The notes under the pieces: generated by a model
Told to the model about the DNA's origin: nothing
Databases searched by the model: none
The model's input: only the letters and a program-made list of their open reading frames with translations
Translations under genes and position numbers: made by a program
Part shown: piece by piece, positions 55,001 through 64,000 of the stretch
Position numbering within the stretch: the first letter of the stretch is position 1
Layout: each line of letters starts with the position of its first letter
Assembly (NCBI RefSeq): GCF_000150275.1
Contig: NW_002060946.1
Location: 4,873,035 to 4,937,034, forward strand
Source: Trichoplax adhaerens
Lineage: Eukaryota; Placozoa; Uniplacotomia; Trichoplacea; Trichoplacidae
DNA length: 64,000 bases
Reading direction: 5' to 3'

Positions 55001-55291
55001 ATTACTTTAGTTTCAGCTTCAATATCTGCACCACGAAGCAATAACGTTTTGACAATTTCAGTATGACCTTCTTTCGCCGCTAAGTGTAAAGCATTCAATC
55101 CATTCTAGATAGTATAAAGTAAGGTTCATATTAGCCAATGTTCAAACTTGAATACTTTTCTAACATTTCTAGTCGATGTTGTTACTTACACTATTACATG
55201 TGTTAATAGGTATTCCATTGCTTAAGGCTTGAAGAACTTTGTCCTCTTCACCTGAGCGTGCAGCTCTAAGAAATGCTGCGCTGTTTTCCGA
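46087..55291 (-). CDS. ANK: ankyrin, 24 ANK repeats-novel repeat array-ZU5-ZU5-UPA-death domain (first exon missing)
   Basis: Nineteen exons join in frame for 2290 residues: 55291-55190, 55104-55006, 54888-54790, 54683-54585, 54498-54316, 54201-54103, 53964-53764, 53616-53518, 53338-53240, 53121-53023, 52910-52812, 52697-52599, 52417-52319, 52182-52084, 51956-51858, 51702-51610, 51511-51413, 51267-47510 and 47335-46087. I count exactly 24 ANK repeats (residues 1 to about 784), in register with vertebrate ankyrins ([41 protein letters not shown]). These bind membrane proteins in known ankyrins. Then come an unusual 18-unit array (864-1338), a basic and proline-rich linker (about 1375-1440), ZU5-1 (from about 1596, spectrin-binding in the family), ZU5-2, UPA (to about 2040), a death domain (about 2072-2157) and a charged 130-residue tail. 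Most repeat exons are 99 bases and phase 0. The visible reading starts [14 protein letters not shown], so a short upstream exon with the ATG is missing. Confidence 0.96.
49120..50544 (-). repeat. coding tandem array, about 18 units of 23-31 residues, in ankyrin
   Basis: Within the large exon the protein repeats a unit such as [18 protein letters not shown]. Core positions are a basic residue, D-G-(S/T), alternating hydrophobics with Tyr, then E-(T/S) and a proline, followed by a variable GxY(R/K) linker. I count 18 units covering 475 residues. Units alternate between a shorter form of about 25 residues and a longer one of 28-31 in the first half. Unit 9 ([13 protein letters not shown]), unit 10 (YRQQLDE) and unit 12 ([10 protein letters not shown]) are the most degenerate. 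The alternating pattern suggests beta strands. I do not recognise a named family. Confidence 0.9.
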
Positions 55292-55905
55292 CTACAAGTG
55301 ATTGAACAACAGCTATTATTAGTACATTTTCGTTTCGCATGAGGTAAAATAAACAAAGATTAAACATCCTCAATATCCATCTCTATCATAGCTAATACAA
55401 GCATACATTACAATAAACTATGAATTAACTTTATCGATTGCGTCTTAATATCAGCTGTGTACTTCTACTCTACAGTATCATATTGTGGCATTATGTGGTC
55501 GGTCGTTGAGAAATGAGGATATGATTCTGAATCATGGTTTCTCTTGAACCAACGATTGTCAAGACAACATGGGTGTGTGTTGACTACTAAGCCTACGAGT
55601 TACGGCCTGCCTGATGCTGCTACATTAATAACGTGATTTATTCTTCGCTCAAGGTGTCCCCACCGACTCTTTCTGGAAAGAGCTTTCGTAAGCATTACCG
55701 AGATAGGAGTCCCAGGGACTCGTACTCTGCTATTGTTGAGGTCACGTGCACTATACCATGTCCACAATCAGCGTAACGCGCAAGCGTGACAGGATAGCGG
55801 AGTGGTCGCACTTACTGTACTGTACAAACACTAACAGTAGACTCAGAGTGTAGCGACTGGTGACAAGGAACGCTCTTCACTATCTACACTCTATAACACT
55901 CGCTC

Positions 55906-55925
55906 TTTTTTTGGGGGGGGGGGGG
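55906..55925. repeat. T7-G13 homopolymer tract
   Basis: Seven T are followed directly by thirteen G. Similar G runs occur at 8979-8988 and near 60695-60702. Such tracts are prone to length error in assembly. Confidence 0.8.
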
Positions 55926-58059
55926 AACTCAGTCACAGTGTACAGTACGTTACGATAGCGTACTCAGATGTATAGCAATACTGTACAGTACAGCAGTAGC
56001 ACCCATCAGCGTCTGCAGTGGCTGTAGTAACGCGAATGAAAAAATTCTTGGTGTTGCGACTGTTGCAACATTTCATAAAAATGATGATTGTAGAATAGTA
56101 GAATTCCAATTACTGGAGTACCCCCCCAACTGGCAATACAATCTGACAAATGATCTAAACCCAATTTATCCACGATATTTGCATAGCACAAACAAGATTG
56201 CAATTTACAACCAGAATTAAACCGATGCATTACAGTAAAGTAGTTCGCTACTGTACCAGGGTTCGATGCCATTTCATTTCATCATTGTTGTTGTGCTGCC
56301 GCAGTTTTACGCTCATGGTATGTGGTCGTACTGGAGTAGTAAAGTTGATGGAACTGCCAGATACCAGTATTAGCAAAACGAATTTAGCCATGTCTGTGGA
56401 TATCATCATCATTTATTAAATATAGTACGTGTTTTAGACCTCCCTGAACCACTGCACTCATTTAGTCAAACTATAATAGTAAGCAGTCAATAGCATTTTT
56501 TCTTTCTATATTCAAGATCAAAGTTAAAACTGCGCTTTTTTACAGAAGTAAAGTGAATTGTAATCATTCGTCATAAATGCCCGAAAACGAAGAGGTATAC
56601 GTCTATACTGTACGATAACATGGCATACACTATATCATATAACTAGTCGTAACTAGTAATAGTTCTACAATTTCAATTTTTCAAAAGTACTCGCCATCAC
56701 CAAGATCAATTTTGGCTACCGCAGCTAAAACTTAATACTGTATGTTACCAATGTTAAGCCATAATTTTAGTTCCGGCTCCATGCAAAGTGCGATGTTATA
56801 TCAACATACGTAGTTGGATCATTCATAAACAGTAAACAAAAACTCCCAAAGTACTGTTGCGGAATATAATGTGGACTGCAATTAAATTGTAACAATTACT
56901 GAATTGCTAACGTTTACGCTTAAGTAGCTCGCAATTTCTTACAAGCGCTGTTGTAAACTACCGTACTGTACTGTACAAATTTAAAATACGAACAGCGAAT
57001 ATGTTTGATTGCAAACAAGTATGACTGCATTCCTTACACCGACTGTTATTGCTTTTTCAGTTATCATTTAATTTACATACAGCACCGAGAATTGATTTCC
57101 GTGCTTTTGACATAAGATTGGATGGGGCCCCATCAACAGCTAACATTAGGAAGAGTACTAACAGCTTTCAAAAATATCAAGGTGTGTCTACATCAATAAT
57201 ATTTATTTACGATATGTGAATTTCAACAAAGTGAAATATGGGCATTTATCACAATGCAGTATTATCGATCTAAGCTGTGGCTGCTGTGTTCGATATTCCG
57301 TTTCATCGATCGAATCGGTTGGATTGTCACTCCTATAAATTGTTGGCAATTACAGTAAATCATAACCATGGACTACTTTTTCCAGTAGTCCACGAATAAC
57401 TTTAGCATTAGTTAAATGATTCACAAGGAGATTTCTAAACTAATGGAGAAAATTGAAGGACGCTGCCTTAGTGGTGTCCGATGACTCAGGTGCTTAGGCG
57501 TGTCAACGGTGAGTCACGGTGCTATGTTGATGAGTCAAGTTCCGGTCATTTTTATGTAGGCCTTGGTCGTATCCATTTAAAGCTAGTTTGACGTATAGCC
57601 TAAAACCATATAGAACTTGGGCATAAAATTCCCATGGAAGATAGTAATAGGCATGGAGTAAAAGCGTACGGCGGTCAAACATAAAATATGTGAGTGTAAG
57701 TTCTCAAGCGTATTCGCTGTTAACACGAGCAGGTGGTGACTTGAAATATTCACATTGCCGTATGCACGGGATCGCTTTCCTATCAACTCCTCGCTACAGA
57801 GTTTAATTTTCAACAAATCAACATTAAATTATGACTTCAACTATCAATTCTAATCATTATAGCACTAAAAATGGGGAAAAATTGAAGTAATCAAAACGAA
57901 TAAACAGCATGTTATCTTGACTCTTTACACCTTTCGGCGTCAGGGCGTTAGAGGAAATGCAAACTGTTGAAAAAATGAAAAGGAGTTAATCAAAGTCGGT
58001 AATGGTATTGGCCCTGGTACAGTAGTCTGGGTACTGGATGTAGTACAGTACTGAATTAC

Positions 58060-58170
58060 TGAGTAGGCAATGGTATTGGCGTTCTTGCCTAACGCTGACA
58101 AGGCCCAGGAGAGCAGTGCAATTTTGCTTTCCATGACGCCTCCCATTAATTGCTGTTGAATTCTCTCCAT
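58060..58170 (-). other. candidate first coding exon of the ankyrin gene
   Basis: An ATG at 58170 opens 37 codons (MERIQQQLMGG...) with fairly ordinary codon use, ending at a GTAATT donor in phase 0. That is the phase needed to join the exon at 55291. The implied intron is about 2.8 kb. There is no homology proof, and other short ATG exons (for example around 56391) cannot be excluded. Confidence 0.22.
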
Positions 58171-59946
58171 CAGCTTATGGCGTGGCTGATCAATTACTTT
58201 TGCATAATTATGAAACGATTACGCGTCTCAGCTAGTCAGGGTACTGTACACGATTCTTATCATCTCCATGTCCAAATTAACGTTTGCGTGCACTTTATCG
58301 ATGGCCATAAAAAAAAGTGACATCCCGATAGGTAGTACAGTAGACTCCGACTGTGATATGAAGTAAAATGCGATACGGTACCATCGATCACCAGTTTTAA
58401 CTACTCTCGTCAGAAGCATTTTCCTTTTAAGCCATTTTAGCTTCACGTGGTATAGGATTGTCATTACTGTGATATTTGGCGCATAACAAGTAGCAGTATG
58501 ATCCGATAGGAGATAAAAAATGACTCCAGCCAGATACGAGCGTCGAGTAAGATAGAGATAGAGTATTCTGGTAATCTTCAAGTTGTACTTTCCCCCCCAA
58601 AAAGTTGGTAGCAATTTTGTAATCTTGAACAGTGATGCAGTTGATTTAGCGCTAAAATTTCTCTATCTCAGTCAGGGGAATTGAACAGCTAGAAACCGCG
58701 TTTTACTCTTCTACAATAATGTGTTGTGTAAAATACAGTAGTTGGTATACCTTTTTAAAATACTTTCAAAAGAGAAATACGCTATATCGAATTGGGATCA
58801 TTTTCATTGTGAACAAGAGGTTACAAGTCATCATTGAACATGTAGTCTGCATTGCATTTTCGGAATGCTACGCTATAATACAGCGTTGTGATATCGCATC
58901 CAATCACGTATGCAGTAGGAAAGCATCGAAGATCGTATGGATATTTTTTTATTTCTTTCATTTCCATGAAAACTATTGCGTGTCGCGTTCAAGCAGAATT
59001 GCATCTTGTTGTAAAACGGCATAAGCAATTGATATTGCTAACTCATCATTTTACTCGTATGCGAAAGAAGAATGTGATGTCCAGTCTGTGTGTCTGTGGT
59101 TGGGGTTTTGCCTCTTTCCAGAATTCATGGTGTCGTTTTCTGCACTGGTTGGAGACTGTACACCGCAGGCAGATATCTGCCTGTGGTGAATAAATACTAC
59201 GTTACCGTTATATTATCATCATTTGTTGAATTGATGGCACTAAACTATTGCATAAGTATAACTTGAACGGTGATGATCTCAATCATCATCAGTAGTCAGG
59301 CAATTAGTAAGAGTTGAATTGCCATCCAGATTGGATAGGTTATGATTGGATTTTTGATCAGCGGAAAAAAAAAAAAATGAATTAACGTCCATCTACTAGA
59401 CGGAACCATCAGACGATCGTTTTCCATTTTAATCTACAATTTAGATACGCTTCGATACGAATTACCTGTGTGGACATGATGCCGCCGATAAGTAGGCCAA
59501 CGTCACAGAGTCGTTTGAAGTAGTCTTTGGCTAATCAAAGTGAATTTACAGGAGTCTTCTTTCAATGACTGCAAAGGAGTAAAAGCAATGAGTATTTTCA
59601 ATTGAGATATACCGTAGTTTTAAATACTAATCGCTGGTGACTACCGTCACTACCTTGAGATCAAAATTGGGTGCTGCGCCGCCGCCAGCGAGGGAGTGTG
59701 TAGCGTTTAGCGTAGATTGACTGGCGTCTGCTTTTATTTTACAATTCAAATTGGATTTACAGTTCAACGCTTAAATCAATAATGCCGTGTTGGGGTTTTT
59801 TTTCCCCTAGTCAAGTCAGCGCTAGCGTTGGATACAGTAGCTTGTAGACTATTGTGCAGTATAGCGTAGGTGGAAAATGAGTGTATTTTCGACCTACACC
59901 CAGTTTACGGTGTTGAGTGCAGACTGGAGTCTGCGTCTGAATCAGT

Positions 59947-60430
59947 TTGTACTGTGCACTGTGCAGTACGGTACTGTACACGGACGACCATGATACAGTG
60001 TATAGTACTGTAGACTACAGTACACAAGGAAAAAGAAATCAAGCAGCAAGGTACCGCTTACTGTACACGACACGAGTACACCTGTGGAGCCAGCCTACTG
60101 TAGTGGACGCTATGCTACACACTCCGTTGTCGGACCGACAGTATGGCCAAGGTGGAAAATGACTTCTTTTTGACCTCGCCATGCTACACACTCCGTTTTG
60201 GACCGACAGTATAGCCAAGGTGGAAAATGACTTCTTTTTGACCACGCCATGCTACACACTCCGTGTTAAACCGGCGTATAGTACTGTACTGTACAGTACG
60301 GTAGAAAAAACCGTCTTTGGCGGTAAACAAGGCAAAAGACTGGACATTGTACTGTACACTGTACAGACCACGGTCTGAGCATACAGTACAGTACTGTACT
60401 GTACAACTGTACAGTACAATGCATCGTCTA
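59947..60430. repeat. second cluster of gtactgtac-type palindromic repeats
   Basis: Words such as gtgcagtacggtactgtac, gtactgtactgtacagtac and acagtacagtactgtactg recur here as in the 13.8-14.5 kb cluster. Short frames open on both strands are by-products of these repeats. Confidence 0.65.
60112..60264. repeat. tandem repeat, period 68-69 bp, about 2.2 copies
   Basis: The string atgctacacactccg occurs at 60112, 60181 and 60249. Copies 1 and 2 are nearly identical over their length (accgacagtat-g/a-gccaagg, then tggaaaatgacttcttt). The high identity marks a recent duplication. Confidence 0.85.
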
Positions 60431-63414
60431 GTACTGTAGAAATATCCGAACTCCGAATTTTACCCAATCCGAATCCGATTCATCAAATCTGTTTTGGATG
60501 GTTGGGAGAGAAATTTTGACATCATATTTGCAATTGGAAAATGGTGTTTCACCCAACTCGACAGTGTAAAAAATATCAGCGGCAGTACACTGTCAAGTTA
60601 ACTTCATCCTTCGTCATACTGTACTATTGAGGAGACAACAGACTACCGACTCGGTGTAGTAAACGTCTAGATCCCCAAGGATTTTTTTTTTGGCGGGGGG
60701 GGAGAAAAATCATGACCACTTTCACCCGTAACCAGACATCCCTCTACAGTACTGTGGCTAAGAATAGCATGACTATATTTATCACCACTGGTGGTCTTGA
60801 TAGTCTCATGGCAGAGTTGATCATGCAATCCATCTTGGTGATTGGATGTACTCTATCCATTCAGTAACAATGTATAAAAACGATTGGTTTACACAAGCGA
60901 CTTGCGCCAGCGTCCAATATTCCTAATGATGGCATAGGCTTGGTCAACATTTCTTTTCTCACTCACCAATGACAAAAGCAATGTCATTATCCAACTGCTA
61001 ATCCATGCACATACACGTCATTTGGACTAGAGAAAAATGAGGATAATTTCAAAAATTCATCATTTACAATCCTAGAAAAAAATTCCCATTGCTCCACCAA
61101 CAATACTGAATAACGGCAAAAAAATGCCATTTTGCAAAGCAGCCATGTTTATCACTCAATGAATAATTGCATTGTTTCTATGTTCAACCTCTATTGTCCA
61201 TTTCATTCTTGTCTTTCAAACGATATTATTGTAACAATGATAATGACTCATTACTAATGACTAATGAATGACGCATGAGGAATATCTAATAACCAACAAG
61301 CAATGAGGTTGGAAGGTGATAAAATGATCGGTTAAGTCATGGTGATAATGACCTTGCTTTTTATTGATTCAATATCGTTAAAACAACAACATACTATTAT
61401 CAAATATTGCACATGGAAAATACTCTGATCATCTAAATATGAGCGTTGATCAGTATACAGTGATAGGTTAGAGTATATTTAAATAGCCCAATTTCCATCA
61501 ATCAATAACAAAGCGGTGATGATGCAATGATTGACAGTCCACTATTTAATTACCGTATTTCCACTTTATTATACGAAAGTTCCTAGCCTTTGTACTACCA
61601 TACTTTAAAGTAGACAACGATGCCCTTGAGCATCACCTAGTTCTTGTATCCTACTTTTCCCTTTGACGCGACGAAATCAATCGCTCTCTGATTATATTTC
61701 GCATCGTCACATACCTATCATATATTGTAATACTGATTATCTTGTAGAGTAGTCCATGAAGTTGGCTAAAATAAGTACCATTGAATACTGTATATATCGT
61801 AATCCCTTCATAATCCTTTTACAAATAGAATAAACTGGATAAGTTTGCCGCTAGTGAACATGCTTGTAGGATTAGTTAATTTACTTGACGGTCATATAAG
61901 GAATTAGTAATCTCTCCAAAATGATCTATCTATCTACAGATTGTTTCTATTTGCTAATCGTAATGACGACAATCTATCTTTATACATGTAATATCACAGC
62001 TATGCTAAGTAACTGAATAATCACCAGTAAAAGATGTAGATGAACACGCTGATAATAGAATGGGATTCATTAAATGCATTGCCAATAAAATGAGACAATA
62101 TCTTTTATTTCATACAATTATCTTCAATGTCATTATCTTATTTTCAATATTTAAATATAGCTAAAGCTTGAAATTCATTCAGTAAGTATGGGCTTCTTCA
62201 TCTAGCATATAGAAAAATACAAAAGTATCCCTATTTAAACAAATGGTAACAATCAAGAGTAGTTTTACTGAGATACACGTATAGTACTTTTAATGAATTA
62301 TCTAGTAAAATTGTATTAAACTGACATTAACTTTTAATTGCTACCAATTTTACAATCGAAAGTACAAATTATATATCAAGATATTTACTACTTGCTGTAT
62401 AGTGTGTTGGCGGGTTTAGTGCGACACAAAGCAAAAATCGAATATAGTCCTATTTACGAGGTAGTACACTCAAGGATACATAATTCTATTTTGGAATAGA
62501 AGCGATCAAAATTTAGATGACACGAAAGAACTCTGGGGCATGATACAAGTGCAACATAATATGCTATTAATTAATTACTAAAATAGATCGTTTCACTATC
62601 AATCGTCTTGACATCGTAAAGTGCATAATAGTATAACCACGTACAGTATTACGTATTCAATTCGTTGCAATAGAATCAGCAAAATTGTATGGTTAAGCTT
62701 TAATTTTCACCTTACTCTTAACTAATAACTGTTTAGCTATTTTGGCATGCCAATTTCGGTAGGTATAAAGATGTTAATCATTGGAAAATTGACAACGGAA
62801 ATGACGTTAACATTAAGCATGAGAGCAGTTCATTCCTGAAATTGTGAAATATAAACAGTGGAATACTTTGACAATATTTAGATAGACAACTATTAATAGC
62901 ATTTAAAGTAAGTGGCTGGCCTATTTTAATCCTCAAAAAGTTCATACATTAGTCGATCGAGCTTATACTTACTATAACTTTATATTACTAAATTAATTGG
63001 AATATCAAAATAATAGCATACTACAATAATAGCTGTAATCTGGTGAGAGAAACAAAATTAAAATTATTAAAATGCTAAGGTCTAAATTTATTTTGGAAAA
63101 AAATTGATAGCTTTGTTTGCCAGGCTACATATATCGGTGTTTGTCTTTAAAATTTCTCTTAACATTATATGCATTAAAGTTCCTTCGGAATAATAATGTA
63201 ACTAAGTATAATATTTCTCTTTCTTTTATATTATTAGAAAACGTGGAAAGAGCTCATCTATGAATTATGTACATGTTATAAATTATTCAGTAACTCTAAT
63301 ATTGCGGAAGTTGTAGGCAAACTTCATTTTTTTTTAAAATTTAATCTGCCAATTTTATAATTAATGAATTCCACTAATACAGTCACAGCGAATTGATGAT
63401 ATTTTTCTCGTAAT

Positions 63415-63936
63415 TTAGTTGGCTTCCGATAAAATTCGAACAACATTTTCATGACCTTGCTTTTGGGCAACATGTAGAGGAATAAATCTTCCAACCTAAA
63501 AGAAGTATGTTCGAAAGAGATCAATTTTTTAATATGCATACATAGTTATCAGCATCAATTTAATTTGCCATGGTTAAGTTAAAAATTAAGTGATTAAGCT
63601 TTTTGAGCACCGTTTTCGTGCGAATCAGTTAGTAACTATTGCGCTACTGGACTTGTTATAATTATATGCTCAAAGCGCAAATTATTTAAAACATTTAATA
63701 ATGGGCTTTATTTTTACATTGTTATGAAACTAGTTTGTGTAACAAGGCCATTTCATCATCTTATGTAAGCAAATTATAGCTACACGCGTATTTACTAGCA
63801 ATAAAATTTAGATTATTGGACGAAAATTTGTATGTACCCGTAAAGGTCTGCGATGATCGGCTCCGTGCTTTAACAATAACTTCACTATATCGACAAAATT
63901 TCCTTGAGCTGCTACATAAAGCGGAGTAAATCCTAT
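63415..63936 (-). CDS. 3' end of a second ankyrin-repeat gene (two exons, partial)
   Basis: Two exons read in frame: 63936-63838 (33 residues, IGFTPLYVAAQGNFVDIVKL..., a complete ANK repeat ending at a GT donor in phase 0) and 63495-63415 (26 residues, VGRFIPLHVAQKQGHENVVRIL then SEAN and TAA). Both show the ANK signature TPLH/TPLY-A-G-VV-LL. One-repeat-per-exon, phase-0 organisation is the same as in the large ankyrin gene downstream on the same strand, suggesting tandem relatives. The protein stops within the last repeat, so it has no ZU5, UPA or death domain at this end. The 5' part lies outside the window. Confidence 0.85.
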
Positions 63937-64000
63937 CTATAACATGCAGTGGTAAGATAATACTAGATTATTACAAACAAATTTATCATCTGTTGTTATA

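Larger units (their letters stand above)
55292..63414. other. intergenic/5' region of ankyrin gene, no supported gene
   Basis: This 8.1-kb stretch lies upstream of the first ankyrin exon I can read, so it should hold that gene's start exon and promoter. It also holds the 3' UTR of the next ANK gene, near 63.3 kb. The 55.5-56.0 kb segment is less AT-rich than its surroundings. Palindromic GTAC-type repeats cluster at 55.9-56.0 and 59.9-60.4 kb. The open frame at 58228-58614 has no features I recognise. Confidence 0.55.

Noticed and set aside
58228-58614. 128-codon - strand frame with hydrophobic segments
   Set aside because: No recognisable domain, AT-driven composition, no splice partner; it could be chance in a gene-poor region. 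Transcript data would be needed to revive it.
60039-60467. Several 65-71-codon frames on both strands
   Set aside because: They run through the 68-bp tandem repeat and the GTAC palindromes and have repeat-derived composition.

Overview
The window looks like nuclear DNA of an early-branching animal. It is strongly AT-rich, its genes are split by short GT-AG introns, and the proteins are metazoan scaffolds: a full ankyrin with 24 ANK repeats, ZU5-ZU5-UPA and a death domain, and a DLG5-type MAGUK. I favour a placozoan (Trichoplax or a relative) from the gene content, compact introns and TTAGGG-like traces. That is an inference; no marker gene settles it. I read exon boundaries by hand from splice signals, reading-frame continuity across junctions and family homology.

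Layout, left to right. Positions 196-1383 hold the last five exons of an unidentified + strand gene, probably the cytoplasmic tail of a membrane protein. On the - strand follow a complete 15-exon DDX21/DDX50-type RNA helicase (3578-7333, 619 aa), a complete 6-exon cyclophilin A (9905-13562, 164 aa) and a complete 14-exon DLG5 (17337-26707, 2241 aa). Next comes a gene-poor stretch of about 19 kb (26.7-46.1 kb), broken by one GC-richer island with splice-like signals at 35.3-35.8 kb and by small diverged tandem duplications. Then comes a large - strand ankyrin gene (46087-55291, 19 exons read, 2290 aa, first exon not identified). After about 8 kb without a supported gene, the last two exons of a second ANK-repeat gene lie at the right edge (63415-63936, - strand).

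The most unusual object is inside the ankyrin gene. Between the canonical 24-repeat membrane-binding domain and the spectrin-binding ZU5 module lies an array of about 18 units of 23-31 residues. Each carries a DG(S/T)-hydrophobic-Y-(I/V)-x-E core and a downstream proline. I know no ankyrin with such a domain. A basic and proline-rich linker follows it.

Functionally, DLG5 and ankyrin are both membrane/cortex scaffolds for polarity and cytoskeleton. DDX21 (ribosome biogenesis) and cyclophilin A (protein folding) are housekeeping genes. There is no sign that these genes form an operon or a dedicated pathway. Several intergenic and intronic stretches are rich in self-complementary GTAC/CAGTACTG-type repeats.
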